Shown here piece after piece: positions 1 through 10,690 of a stretch of 64,000 nt of DNA. The stretch is from Aegilops tauschii subsp. strangulata (lineage: Eukaryota > Streptophyta > Magnoliopsida > Poales > Poaceae): contig NC_053037.3 in the NCBI RefSeq assembly GCF_002575655.3, forward strand, positions 255,721,135-255,785,134, read 5' to 3'. The position numbers and the translations under genes were made by a program. The notes beneath the pieces were generated by a model. It saw only the letters and a list, made by a program, of their open reading frames with translations. It ran no database searches and had not been told where the DNA came from. Numbering within the stretch: position 1 is the stretch's first letter; each line of letters begins with the position of its first letter.

Positions 1-744
1 TATAGATGATGTATTGATAAAGGTGGGGATCCCAAAGCGGTCTTGGTCTAGTCGTTGGACACAAACAAAGTATACGAAATTGCAATGGTTAACTTTAAAC
101 TAAACATATCCCAAGGAAAAAGCTACTAGATGGATCTACTTATATAGGAGCAAGGGGTGGCGTCCAAGGAGGTGGGAGGACGTCCCAAGGCAGCCTAAAA
201 CTAACCCTAGTTCGTACAAGGCTCATGGCCCAAGTGGAGGTGATGCAACACCTTTGGACTTGTAGTTTGACTCGGATTCTACTGTAGCGTCAGATTGTTT
301 CATCGGTATCTCAATGCTCCGAACGAATTTGAAGGTGAACCCAATTGGGTTGGAAAATATCACGAAATCTACTTTCCTACAAAAGAAGAATCACCCAATT
401 CGTAGTACGTATGAAAGAGTTCTTGGCATTTTGAGTCATGTATGTCTGTGTAGTCCGATCTGAATCCAGAATGTGAGAGACTTGGACTCTATCTTCTCTT
501 GGCCCAAAAGTGACGTGATAGGACTTTTTGAACAACACATAAACTTCTCTTTTTCCCTTATCTTCATATGTGGATGTACAAATGTCCCAGACACCTTATA
601 TTAGACATGGCACAAAAGTTTGTGAAGTATTTTTGTCCTGGATGACATAAATAAATTATTCCATAGTTTGCGTTGGAAATCACCTCAAAAATATACATGT
701 ATGCAATATTTTTGGTCGTATACAATGTAGTCATGTCCTCGTCA
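1..744 (-). repeat. 3' LTR (partial) of the CRM/Quinta-like element
   Basis: It aligns with 3172-3915 over its whole length. On the minus strand it starts TGACGAGGACATGAC next to a purine-rich tract (AAGAAGGGGAGGA, complement of 745-757). The right end of the LTR lies beyond base 1. The short minus-strand ORF at 564-965 spans the interior/LTR junction and keeps the FQEGEDDED string seen where the complete CRM element reads into its own LTR. Confidence 0.75.
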
Positions 745-1800
745 TCCTCCCCTTCTTGAAAACAAAGCCGTCCTCGGCGTTGCTTAATCTGAAATGTGGC
801 TAACAAAAGAGACAAGGTGTACATGTTGTATATGTATATGTCATCAATTTTTACTTCCTTTGGTTTTTGCACATATGACACATGTATACATGAGTAACTT
901 TCATAGTTCATAAAATATAAAGCCAAAATAATTTCACAAGAAGTAGAAGGCATGAAATATGGCAACTTAGTTTGCTCATATAAGTGAAGCTATTATTCAT
1001 ATCAAAACATAGACAATGTTAATCATTAAACCATCCCAACATTGGTGAATAAACCTTACTTGCATTAAATTTACATGCTACAACATGCTTAAATAAGCAA
1101 ACATGCAGTAAGTCATTTGACACAGAATCATCACCAATATTAGAGGTGATATCAAAATTAATAAACATTGGTTCTTTTGCATCAAAAGTTAATTCAATGG
1201 GTGCGCTCAAAATTGTTTGTATTTCAGCTATTTGAACACATGATGCGTTCATGACAGTGAAAAGATTCTGTAAAATAAGTGGTGTGCTCAAATCAATAGG
1301 TAACTCAACACATGATGTATTCAAGTTAGCTAGGCATGCATCATTCTCATGTGAAAGTGGAAAATCTGTACCTTTTTCATTACCTCTTATGATCAACTCA
1401 AATGATGTAGGCACGCTCGGTGGTGATGTGTCACATGGTGTAGTCCTCCCAACAACAGATGTGGTTGTCATAGTACGCCTAGTAGTTGAAGAAACATCTG
1501 TATCAACACTTGGAATGTGCACCTTGCGCTTGTTCTCCTCATGGGCAACACGTCATTTTGTTTCCTGTTCAGCTTTGCAACAAACGGTCCATCGGATAAC
1601 ACTCCTCATGAATTAGTATTTCCTGAATATCACGGTTTAATCCTCCCCAAAATCTATCCATAAAATCTTCTTCACTTTCTTCTAAAAATGAGAGCAACAA
1701 GGTAGTTTTGTAAATCATCGTAATATTTTGTTACGATGTCACAACCTTGTTTTAAATGTTGTAGTCTTTTAATCATGCCATGAGTATATATGGTAGCAAA
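745..1800 (-). pseudogene. Degenerate gag-like region and 167-codon ORF of unknown function
   Basis: The minus strand from about 1790 to 1530 translates into a broken gag-like segment (QHLKQG, KYYDDLQN) with several frame breaks. It corresponds to the [20 protein letters not shown] part of CRM gag. Below it, an uninterrupted ORF at 1522-1019 encodes a serine/threonine-rich protein of about 167 residues with no zinc knuckle, protease or polymerase motif. I do not recognise it. Its place between gag and the 3' LTR, where the autonomous relative has pol, suggests an element-specific spacer reading frame. It may also be fortuitous. Confidence 0.5.
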
Positions 1801-2933
1801 AGATTAGCAATAATCAATTCAGAGATGGAATGCTGAATAAACGCTCAACGACGGTACTGTGTTGGTCCTAGGCTAGACCGGACTAGAGACGCGAGCCTAG
1901 AACACTAATGAGGTCACAACGTAGCATAACTAGCATCAATAAAGGATATGAAGTAGCTCTGGACAACAACACAAATGTGAAGATCACAATAGCAGTAAAG
2001 ATAATGATGAGAAATAATTGCCAAGCAGGATATACCAACAACTCTCTCTCCAACTTTCCTCCGGAAAAGCTTGTGCCAATTTTCTGATAATTTTCTACAG
2101 TATGCCACTGACCCAAGCTTTCAAACACAAAAAGAATCACTCATTTCCGAGTTTATGAGGAGTCAAAAAATTCTAAAACTGGAACAAGCTGTGCTCGCGA
2201 ACTTCAGAGGTCAAAAATACCTATTTAGAAGCCAATTTTGGTGTGACAAATATTGAACAAGCTTCTAACTATTCAGATGCAGCTCGTTGCTAGCTTTTAT
2301 TTGAGAACTCACGGAGCCAAAACGAACTTCATATGAGGAAGTTATGCCTGTTTTATTGAACAATACGCAATACAAATTCCAATCTGAATTCAGGTACGAG
2401 ATTGAGTTTAGATAGATCCGTATTTTGTTTTTTTTCTTCTCTTTTTTTATCACACTTTTTTCTTTTTCTTTCTCTCCTTTTTCTGACTTTTTTTTTACTT
2501 TTTTCTCTATCTCTTTTTTTTCTCCGTCTTTCCAAGACAACTAGATAAGATGCAGATTGGATCAAGCGAAGATGTGAACGACCTCAACTATGATTATGAA
2601 AATGAACGATGGGTAGCACGTGGTGGAAATTGATGGATGGGGTGGTGGACAGCGGAAGGGATAGCGATGCAGCGGCGGCATGACTAATGTGAACAAAACT
2701 CGAAACTCTAAACGAACTAGACACTAAGACTAGCAACTCGACACGACGATGCAATCGATAATTCAACTATGCAAGCAATGAAAATAAAATTCCAAAGGCT
2801 CAGACTGGCTTGGACAAAGGATGAATAGATCTAACTTTTTTTGTGGCTTTTTCTTGGACAATAGGCAAGCAAATATATCTAATCTAGGGAAAACTGGAAA
2901 TTCTCACCGAGCAACATAAAAACTGATACCAGT
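1801..2933 (-). other. 5' leader and PBS of the CRM/Quinta-like element
   Basis: This is untranslated leader. It matches the leaders of the other CRM copies near 1805-1905 and again near 2690-2920. The primer-binding site at about 2920-2931 reads TGGTATCAG on the minus strand, the start of the complement of the 3' end of initiator-methionine tRNA, two bases inside the LTR end at 2934. A pyrimidine-rich stretch at 2425-2530 (long T and TC runs) corresponds to the T-rich tract in the other leaders. Confidence 0.65.
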
Positions 2934-3915
2934 TGATAGCAGCAGGGTGTCCCGATCTTTCGATCAGATGATAACTATAGATTTTGTGGAGACGACTTTG
3001 ATGATCCGAGTACAAACGTGCACGATGTTGCGCCTTAGCAACCGCTAAACCGATCTCCCGAGGTTACTGATGATGTTGGAAGCATGATCAGCCTGACCAC
3101 GAAGGTCTATTCCTGCACGCAATCGAAGAACAAGCAAGAATATGATAATGGAATCTGAATATTGCGAATATAGATGAAGTATTGATAAAGGTGGGGATTC
3201 GAAAGCGGTCTTGGTCTGGTCGTTGGACACAAACGAAATACAGAAAGTTGCAACAGCTAACTTTAAACTAAACAAATCCAGAGGGAAAAGCTACTAGATG
3301 GATCTACTAATATAGGAGCAAGGGTTGGCGGCCAAGGAGGTGGTAGGACATCCCAAGGCAGTCTAAAACTAACCCTAGGTCGTACAAGGCTCATGGGCCC
3401 AAGTGGAGGTGATGCAACACGTTTGGACTTGTAGTTTGACTCGGATTCTGCTGCAGCATCAGATTGTTTCATCAATATCTCAACGCTCCGGCCAAATTTG
3501 GAGGTGAACTCAATTGGGTTGGAAATAGCACGAAATCTACTTTCCAGCAAAAAAAAGAATCACCCAATTTGGAGTCCGTATGAAAGAGTTCTTGGTGTTT
3601 TGAGTCAGGTATGTCTGTGTAGTCCGAATCTGAATCCAGAACGTGAGAGACTTCGACTCTATCTTCTCTTGGCCCAAAAACGATGTGAGAGGACATTTTG
3701 AACAGCACATAAACTTCTCTTTTCCCCTTATCTTCATTTGTGGATTGTACAAATGTCCCATACACCTGCAATTAGACATGGCACAAAAGTTTGTGAAGTA
3801 TTTTTCTCCTGGATGACATAAACAAATTATTGCATAGTTTGCATTAGAAATCACCTCACAAATATACATGTATGCAATATTTTTGGTCGTATACAATGTA
3901 TTCATGTCCTCATCA
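2934..3915 (-). repeat. 5' LTR of the CRM/Quinta-like element
   Basis: This 982-bp LTR has TG..CA ends on the minus strand (TGATGAGGACATGAA at 3915, ending TGCTATCA at 2934). It pairs with the partial LTR at 1-744. Several short ORFs that run through it are not genes. Confidence 0.75.
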
Positions 3916-4691
3916 GTGCTCGAGCGAGAGGAAAAAAGGACATGACACGACAATTTACCCAGGTTCGGGCCACCTTGCGATGTAAGACCCTACTCTTGCT
4001 TTGAGTGGATTGCCTCACGAGGGAGGGTGAGTATGTGAGTACAAGGAGTATGAACTGCCTCCGGAGGCTCTGGATCCGACCCCTCTCTACGGTGGAGCCT
4101 AGCCTATACTTATACTGGCCCTGGTCCTCTTCCCCCGAAAACATTAGGCGGGAAGGATTGCCACAATGGCCAAATTCGAAGAGGTACAGGAGTACAACTT
4201 ATCCTGACTAAAGGTGATCTTCGCCTGCAAAAGCTTATGTACATGACGTGCTGGTCGGCTTGGCAATGACCTCTGTCTTGGCAAGCCCGCCGTCCGGGTC
4301 TTCTTGCACCAAAGTGGCAACCTGTGTGGATTGCTTTGGGAACCGGTGCGCCATCCATGCTCCCCTAGCATTAAAGAGGAAAACATCCTTATCTGCACCC
4401 TCTGGCGCCCTTCCGACTCCGCTCGTCGTAGCTCGCGTCACCCACGTGCAGCGCGAGGCAGGGATTGGCAAGCCTGGACTTATCCGGCCACGAGGGGCCT
4501 CGGGAGGCAGCCTCGGGAGAGTGCCCGACGCGAGGCCCTCAGGGAGCTCCTGACGATTCTTGCTGACGCCCACCTTGCGAGGACCCTGCTCGTCGAGCCT
4601 TGAAGATGGGCTGTGCTGGGCCCACGCCAAACAGCGTTCCTTGGGCAGCAGGCAGACGGCCTTGGGTACCCCCAATCCCATAGGGCCGACA
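3916..4691 (-). repeat. Gypsy LTR fragment (TGTCGGCCCTATGGG type), host of the preceding element
   Basis: On the minus strand this starts TGTCGGCCCTATGGG at 4691 and runs to 3916, where the CRM/Quinta-like element interrupts it; its remainder is left of the window. The bases next to its right edge (GTGTC, 4692-4696) belong to the gag of the host element and would be one TSD copy. It holds the CAATTTACCCAGGTTCGGG block (3951-3969) also found in the Tat LTR segment at 9642-9660, so it belongs to a related gypsy group. The GC-rich ORFs across it on both strands look like chance frames. Whether it is a solo LTR or part of a full element cannot be told here. Confidence 0.55.
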
Positions 4692-5655
4692 GTGTCCATG
4701 ATGAAGATCGACCTGCAGAAAAATTAGTTGGCACCAATGTGTGTCGATCGTACACTTCACATTCGGCTTTGCAAGCAAGATGGAATAAACAAGTGATATT
4801 ATTATACTCCTTATACTCTACAATGGTATGAATCTCTCTATTTAATCCACACATTAAACATGCAAGCATAGCTTCATTATCCTCAACAATACCAGATCTA
4901 ATCATGCCAGTTTGTAATTCCTGATAATATTCCTCTACATAATTTTTTCCTTGTTTTAAAGGCTGCAGTTTTTGGAGTAATTCACATTGATAATATGGTG
5001 GAACCCAACGATTACGCATAGTAATTTTCAAAGCAGCCCATGTAGTTGGGATATTATCATGATATAACCTACAATGTTCAGAGCACCAAACAGAAGCAAA
5101 ACTATTGAATTCACAAACAGCGGTAACACATCAATCCTCTGGATATTGTAAGCATGTGAAACGTTGTTCAATTTCTAACTCCAAAGTAAGATATACATCT
5201 GGAATGTATCTACCCTCAAACGATGGAATATTCAATTTCAGTTCAGGAATATGGTCATAATCTCGTACCTGAGGTGGTGGTGTAGCCCTACCGTTGTGAT
5301 TATATGCATGAGGACGACCTGGTGGTGGTGGTGCTGGTGGCACGTAGTTCTGATTTTGATCAACCTCATGCTCATGATTGTCCTCCTCTACAGTAGCAGC
5401 AGGAGCTATAGAAGCAGCAACAGTAGTAGTAGCGGCACCAGAAGTTCGTCCTGGCTCAAGAGGAACACGCTGCGCTCATCTAGCTGGATCACGACGTGGA
5501 AGTGGTTGTTGATGTTGTTGCAACGGTGCAGTAGAGGTGGGTGGTGGTTGTGGTAGACGCGCGAGTACTTCATCGAACTTTGCATCCAACTTGGTGTCAA
5601 TTGTCTTCTCAATGTCATAAATCCTCTCCAGTGCCTTTCCAAAGCTGGCATGTAA
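4692..5655 (-). pseudogene. CRM-type gag remnant
   Basis: Minus-strand translation gives a recognisable gag: [33 protein letters not shown] and [13 protein letters not shown], closely matching residues ~260-370 of the complete CRM polyprotein. The upstream proline-rich part (5131-5343) is in another frame, so at least one frameshift separates the pieces. The N-terminal coding part, from the start codon to the coiled region, is missing: the sequence jumps at about 5655 from gag into leader that lies ~300-400 bp upstream in the intact copy. An LTR insertion at 4691 ends the reading frame before the zinc knuckle. It cannot encode a functional capsid. Confidence 0.75.
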
Positions 5656-5997
5656 TCAATTCAGAGATGCAAAGTTGAATAAACGCTCAGCAATGGTACT
5701 GTGCTAGTCCTAGGCTAGACTGTGCTAGAGACCCGAGCCTAGAACACTAACAAATCACGACGCGAAATGTAATCAAGGGAAAAAGCACACTGGATTTTTT
5801 TCTCTTCTCTTTTTTTGGGAGCTATGTTTTTGCGCTCTTTTCTTTTTGCAGAAAATCACTATAATGGAGAGTGTCTCAAAACTCTTCCCAGGTCATAATA
5901 ATAGGATAGGCATGAAATTTTTCAAGTATTTTTTGTCGACTGCCTGGACCCAAAAATTGGAAACTCACTACTACAAAAACAGCTATAGCCAATATGG

Positions 5998-6444
5998 ACA
6001 CTAATGGCGCACTGTACATGTGGTGCGCCATTACTAAATACTAATGGCGCACCACATCCACGGTGCGCCATTAGTAATTTTTTTTTATTTTTTCAAAACT
6101 ACTAATGGCGCACCGTGGGAGTGGTGCGCCATTACTAGTTCAACTAGTAATGGCGCACCACTCCCACGGTGCGCCATCAGTAATTATGTTTCAAATTTTT
6201 TTTCAATTTTTTTTATTTTTATTTTTTAAACTACTAATGGCGCACCGTGTGAGTGGTGCGCCATTAATTACTAGTTGAACTAGTAATGGCGCACCACTCA
6301 CACGGTGCGCCATTAGTAATTTTGTTACAAATTTTGTTTCAATTTTTTTTTTGAAAAACTACTAATGGCGCACGGTGGGGGTGGTGCGCCATTACTAGTT
6401 GAACTACTAATGGCGCACCACCCCCACGGTGCGCCATTAGTAAC
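5998..6444. repeat. Four consecutive ~80-90-bp palindromes in the CACTA end
   Basis: Near-perfect palindromes lie at about 5998-6077, 6098-6184, 6231-6319 and 6358-6444, separated by T-rich spacers. The last three have ACTAGTT/AACTAGT-type centres near 6141, 6277 and 6401. Each arm holds two GGCGCACC-type motifs. The variable core differs between palindromes (GTGGGAGTGGT, GTGTGAGTGGT, GTGGGGGTGGT) yet is matched by its complement in the opposite arm. The first palindrome is less perfect. They would form strong hairpins in single-stranded DNA or RNA. Confidence 0.85.
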
Positions 6445-7054
6445 TTGGCCCATTCCACCGAATGCACCCCCCGGTGGACCGCCTTTTCAGTTTTAAAAAA
6501 AATAAAAGAAAATGATGGAAATGTCAAAAAAATAAAAGAAAATAAGTTTCCCATGTGATATGTGGTCTAGTTGTTGGGAAAATTTACAAATATGAATTTC
6601 GACTTTATTTGCAAAATCTCTCTGGAATTTGTAAAATGGGCATAACTTTTGCATACGAACTCGGATTAAAAAGTTTTACATATGAAAAATCATCTACTCG
6701 AAAAGTTACATAAGAATTTAACCAGGGGAACCCCGTTAAACATTTTCAAAATCCTCAAAAACCTAACAGAAAAAAAAGATACGGGACTTTCAAGATCTAG
6801 AGGCAAAAAAATCAAAAAAATTCAAACTTACTAGTGGCGCACCGTTTGCTAGGTGCGCCACTAGTAACAGAAAAAATATTGGTTTTGAAATTTTTTTCAA
6901 AAAATGATTCGAAATATGACAGGGAAGTTTGAAATATTTTTCAAAATTTCATCATACTCATGAATATGAACAAAGTCCTAGACATCAACAAGGTTTAATA
7001 GGATTGATATGATAGATATATCAACAAGTGGCTGTTAAGTGAGGTGGTGCTGGG

Positions 7055-7126
7055 GTTGGATAGAACTGCAAAGTTAAGCGTGCTCGGGCTGGAGTAGTGT
7101 GAGGATGGGTGACCTTCCGGGAAGTT
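7055..7126 (+). other. 5S rRNA-derived segment inside the CACTA
   Basis: The segment reads AAGTTAAGCGTGCTCGGGCT, then AGTAGTGTGAGGATGGGTGACC and CCGGGAAGT in the order and spacing of plant 5S rRNA. It therefore covers the internal polymerase III promoter (box A region AGTTAAGCGTGC, intermediate element, and box C region GGATGGGTGACC). The first ~45 bases and the last ~15 of 5S are absent or unrecognisable, so it is not a 5S gene. Capture by a transposon or derivation from a 5S-carrying LTR (Cassandra type) are both possible. It lies between the palindromic ends and is not flanked by obvious LTR ends. Confidence 0.75.
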
Positions 7127-7229
7127 TGACCACTTAGTGTGATTTGACTTGAGATTAAGCATATTGACCCGAGATTAAGTCATAGTGACCCGAGATTAAG
7201 AAAAAAACGAAAAAAAAATTTGAATTTTT

Positions 7230-7778
7230 TTTAAATTTTTTTGAAAAAAATATTTCTGAAAAATATTTGAAAAAAAAATTGTTACTAATGGCGCACTTCG
7301 ATGTGGTGCGCCATTACTAAGTCAGATAGTAAAAAACGAAAAAAAATTGAATTTTTTTTAATTTTTTTTTGAAAAAAATATTTCTGAAAAATATTTGAAA
7401 AAAAAATTGTTACTAATGGCGCACTTCGATGTGGTGCGCCATTACTAAGTCAGATAGTAATGGCGCACCGTGGCCTATACTACTGGCGCCCCAGTAGTGC
7501 GCCATTAGTAGTCAAAACTGGTGCGCCACTAGTAGGCCTTTTCCTAGTAGTGACTACTCAAAAAAATATTTGAAAAAAATTTGTTACTAATGGCGCACTT
7601 CTATGTGGTGCGCCATTACTAAGTCAGATAGTAATGGCACACCGTGGCCTATACTAATGGCGCACCAGTGGTGCGCCATTAGTAAAAAATACTAGTGGCG
7701 TGGTACTAGTGGCGCCCCAATAGTGCGCCATTAGTAGGCAAAACTGGTGCGCCACTAGTAGGCCTTTTCCTAGTAGTG
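7230..7778. repeat. Tandem duplications at the right end of the small CACTA
   Basis: A block starting GAAAAAAATATTTCTG and ending in GCGCCATTACTAAGTCAGATAG occurs at ~7245-7330 and ~7370-7460, with a third diverged copy at ~7560-7635. The terminal block GGCCTTTTCCTAGTAGTG followed by ACTACTCAAAAAAA occurs at both 7530-7562 and 7761-7793. So the real element end plus the first bases of the flanking host DNA have been duplicated, probably by slippage between poly-A tracts. Confidence 0.65.
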
Positions 7779-7781
7779 ACT

Positions 7782-8393
7782 ACTCAAAAAAACTTTCTAT
7801 AATGGTGTGTCTCAAAACGCTCGGGAACACCTAAAAATAGGATAGCCAGAAAAAAATTTGGCAAGTGCGTTTTTCGAAAATTTTGGCCTAAATGGAGGGT
7901 GTTTTTTGGAAAACAACCTCTTCTACGGACAACAAAAGACTGATGGAATCCGAAACCTACTCAGACAAGGAAAGACGAATATGACTACAGATGGATATCG
8001 AACGCAAACCGAATATGAGATGGACTTGGATTGGTGATGGACAGGCGGTGGTATATGTGGACTCGGATTGGTGGCGTGCAATATATGGACTCGAATCGGT
8101 GGCAGATATTCGGTAGTTTTATGGCAGTAGCGGTGATGGTGGTAGGATATGGCAGCAATGGTAGGATATGGTAGCGGTGGTGGTATATGGCAGCGATGGT
8201 GAAGATGGTGCGGTGGCGACGTCAAAACCTGTGAACAGAACTCAAAACTCTAATGGAATAGACCCGAAGACTAGCAACTAGACACGACGATAGAATCGCA
8301 AATTCAACAAAGCAAAATACTGAAAAGACCATGCAATCTAGACTATGAAAACTGGTAAAATCTCACCGAGCAACCTGGATATCTGAAAGCACT
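7782..8393 (-). other. Leader of the degenerate CRM-like element (upstream half)
   Basis: Together with 5656-5962 this is untranslated leader of the minus-strand CRM-like element. It contains the TCTCAAAACGCTCGGG and GGTGGTATATGG-type blocks also found at 43020-43340 in a younger copy. Nothing coding is seen. Confidence 0.65.
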
Positions 8394-9314
8394 TGATAGA
8401 GGAAAAGGTGTCCCGTGTTTCGATGAGATGGTGGCTATTGTTTTTGGTGGAGTAGACTTTGACGATCCGACTACGAACGGGCGAGGACGTTGCACCTTAG
8501 CAATCGCTAAACCAACTCCGAGAGGTTATTGACCACGCCGGAGCACGATCAACCTGACCACGAGGGTCAATTTCTACAAGCAAACGAAGAACAAGCAAGA
8601 AACTGAGACTGCAATCTGGATATTGCGAATATAAGAGGAAAGCTTTATTGATCAAGGTGGGGTTCTGCGACGTCTTCATCTGGTCGTTGAACACAAATGA
8701 AGTACGCGAAGTTGCAGCTATGGCGAACTTTAATCTAAACCAAACCCAAAGTCTAAACAACGCCCTAAGGGCTGTATATATGCAGGAAGAGGGGGAGGGG
8801 GTATTTCCTGACCCCTTGGAGGAGGGGTCCGAAACAAACCCTACCTCTGTTTCCCACACATACGGACTCTAAACACAGCATATACCAAAGTATTTCGAAA
8901 TTACATGTGCCTGACCCAATAATAAGGTGACGCATCACCTATAATAGCCTCTGGACGAAATTTATTAAATGGCATCTTGTATATTTCGTCCAAGCCTTCA
9001 TGCACTCATTATGGTGGCTTCAAAGTCGTGAAATCATCACTTGTAACTCCATTCTTGCTCCCGTTGTGCGCGCCATCTTCTCCATGCTTGATCATGTTCC
9101 AATGTTCATCGTTCTTGTCCATGCTTGGCCCTTCATTTATAAGCAAAAAAACGTATCCAATTTAGGCAGCATCATATTCTCATGAACATTAGAATCATTA
9201 CTAAGAAACGAAAGTACCTGCTAATTTAATTGGTGTGCGTGAGCTCTAGTTATTGGTCCAGTATGTATAGCAGTAGGGGTTGTGGGTGTAAGAATGGTAT
9301 TGACGTCCTCATCA
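8394..9314 (-). repeat. 5' LTR of the degenerate CRM-like element
   Basis: This 921-bp LTR runs from TGATGAGGACGTCAATACC on the minus strand at 9314 to CTATCA at 8394. It aligns end to end with the 918-bp LTRs at 43684-44601, 49163-50080 and 56179-57096, with scattered substitutions. The U3 TATA-like TATATATGCAGG region lies near 8776-8785 in the plus-strand view, in the position of CATATATACAG in the young copies. Confidence 0.8.
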
Positions 9315-9592
9315 GTAAACTCCCTTTGTGATTTTACGACAGTAGCTGTATAGGTGACCACCAGTTCGTGCTTCCAGATTCGTTCGTGGTAGCGTGGATT
9401 GGAAACTTAGAGTGTGCTTGGGTAAATACTTGTTATTGGTTGTTGCATATGCGGTAGCTTGCTCTTGTCTCGTCTCGTCAGGTTGCACTAGTTATCCTTT
9501 ACCCAACAATGTCATTAGCTGGTGTCGCGGGATATCCGCGGCCACCTATGGGACCAGGAGGGCCCTTGCTGTTTGGTAGGGGGATGGCGCGT
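9315..9592. other. Unassigned ~280 bp between two retroelements
   Basis: This lies between the CRM-like LTR and the proposed Tat LTR end. It resembles neither, and I see no ORF longer than about 60 codons that looks coding, and no RNA gene. It may be the oldest host DNA in the window or another decayed element. Confidence 0.4.
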
Positions 9593-10190
9593 TGCATAAA
9601 GAGCAGACCAACACACGGCAGCATGACAGAGAGCACGCAAGCAATTTACCCAGGTTCGGGCCGCCGCGAGGCGTAAGACCCTACTCCTGCTTTAGTGGAT
9701 TGATGGTGGAATGAGAACGGTGGAACGCAGTACACTTTGCCCGGCAGGGTTGCCGTAGGGCAGCTGCGACTACGCGCGTATGGTGGTGTGGGTTCCTCAA
9801 CTTTCCAGGCCTTCCTACGGGTGCGATGGGCCTCCTTCTATAGATTAAGGGGTCACCACAATGGCAAAGTGGTCATTATCCACTGATATGATAGCAAACA
9901 GTGCTATCATACCTAACTTTGCGGGCTGACAGGGTGCATTAAATGCACCGCTTAGTGTCACATCACCGGTTGCCCCGCAAGGCTTGCCGGGCTGTCTCGC
10001 CAGCTCCGCGCTTGTTCCCTTGACATATGTGGGTTTCTTCCGTAGTAAATGGCCGCCTTGTGCCGAATGGCTGCCACTTAATCATCTTGCAGCTTGACAC
10101 CGCACTGATCGATGACGTGGGTCGTGCTTGAGTGAGTGGTGGGGTGGTTCAGCCCCCGCGACCCCCGGCAGGCTCTGGCGGGGAGTCTTG
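9593..10190 (-). repeat. Terminal part of the Tat element LTR
   Basis: It contains the GCAATTTACCCAGGTTCGGG block (9641-9660) shared with the LTR at 3916-4691, and GC-rich sequence continuous in character with 37734-38100 across the CACTA insertion. The last three bases (TTG) are the CACTA target duplication. No ORF here is credible. Confidence 0.5.
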
Positions 10191-10690
10191 CACTACAAAA
10201 AAAGACAAATCCATGACATTTTGGGCTGAACGAATTTTTTTTCTGTCATACTTATGACACTTCTATGACGATAATTGTGACAAAACCTGGTATCATCATA
10301 GATGTGGTGGGGTCCTACTTCTATGACAAAAAATCATGACAGAAAATGGGATTTTCATCCTGGGCGGGCCGGAGACGCAGCTGCATGACATTCTTTGGGC
10401 CGTCCATGACGGAAAAAACGTGGTAGAAGCGAGGGCGAGGAAAATATCGGGGTGTTCCCGGTTACGGTGGGTGGTCGGGGCCGAGCGATGCGCGTTTCTC
10501 TCGTACGCGCAGGCGCGTGGGTGCGAGGCGTTGGGCTCTAACTGAAGCCGAGCGAGGCGTTGGTCTCTAACTGAACCCGAGCGATTGCACTGTAGGCTAC
10601 GCGTACTGAACCCGAGCGATCGATCGATGGCTGTTAACTGAACCCGATCGAGCGATTCCTTCGCTACTGCTGCTAACTCAAGCCGATCGA
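10191..10690 (+). repeat. Left terminal region of the large CACTA
   Basis: After the 13-bp TIR come repeated ATGACA/CATGAC motifs in both orientations (for example at 10211, 10261, 10322 and 10384) and four GAACCCGAGCGA-type units at 10540-10645. The short ORF at 10336-10545 is not credible. These arrays are the expected position of transposase-binding sites. Confidence 0.7.

Larger units (their letters stand above)
1..3915 (-). mobile_element. Old non-autonomous CRM/Quinta-like gypsy element (left end cut by window)
   Basis: On the minus strand it reads 5' LTR (2934-3915), primer-binding site, leader, a degraded gag-like interior, a purine tract and a 3' LTR (1-744, truncated at the window edge). 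Leader and LTR share many blocks with the complete CRM-type element at 49163-57096, including the GGTCCTAGGCTAGAC block near 1865-1880 and the EGEDDED coding start of the LTR. No reverse transcriptase or integrase is visible between the LTRs, so it would need enzymes from an autonomous relative, as is known for Quinta-type partners of cereba/CRW. A 275-bp stretch of the two LTRs differs at roughly 8% of sites by eye, so it is much older than the complete CRM copy. The right TSD would be GTGCT at 3916-3920; the left TSD is outside the window. Confidence 0.75.
5966..7778. mobile_element. Small non-autonomous CACTA element rich in palindromes
   Basis: The ends are inverted (CACTACTA at 5966; TAGTAGTG ending 7778) and flanked by a 3-bp duplication ACT (5963-5965 and 7779-7781), as expected for the CACTA superfamily. 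It interrupts the leader of the minus-strand CRM-like element; leader similarity resumes on both sides. No transposase ORF is present. Both ends are packed with inverted copies of a TAATGGCGCACC / GGTGCGCCATTA motif, which fits subterminal transposase-binding arrays. The middle (6480-7030) is AT-rich with no gene. A 5S-derived segment lies at 7055-7126. Confidence 0.8.
4692..9314 (-). mobile_element. Degenerate CRM-like gypsy element, gag to 5' LTR
   Basis: In minus orientation it has a 5' LTR (8394-9314, 921 bp), a leader and the 5' half of gag. The rest (protease to 3' LTR) is displaced beyond the LTR at 3916-4691 that interrupts gag. LTR, leader and gag all align with the complete CRM element at 49163-57096 but with many substitutions and deletions. 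Removing the CACTA insertion at 5966-7778 rejoins the leader. The primer-binding site is mutated (TGCTTTCAG instead of TGGTATCAG). The 5 bases right of the LTR (GTAAA, 9315-9319) would be one TSD copy; the other is out of view. Confidence 0.75.

Noticed and set aside
4235..4699. Several 80-150-codon ORFs on both strands
   Set aside because: All lie in a GC-rich gypsy LTR with TG..CA boundary and disrupted host gag; no conserved domain.
5250..5556. 101-codon Ser/Arg/Trp-rich plus-strand ORF
   Set aside because: Antisense of the CRM gag linker region; the same shadow appears opposite the intact gag at 51593-51892.
7040..7130. Functional 5S rRNA gene
   Set aside because: Only about 70 of 120 bases match and both ends are missing; no terminator T-run in place.
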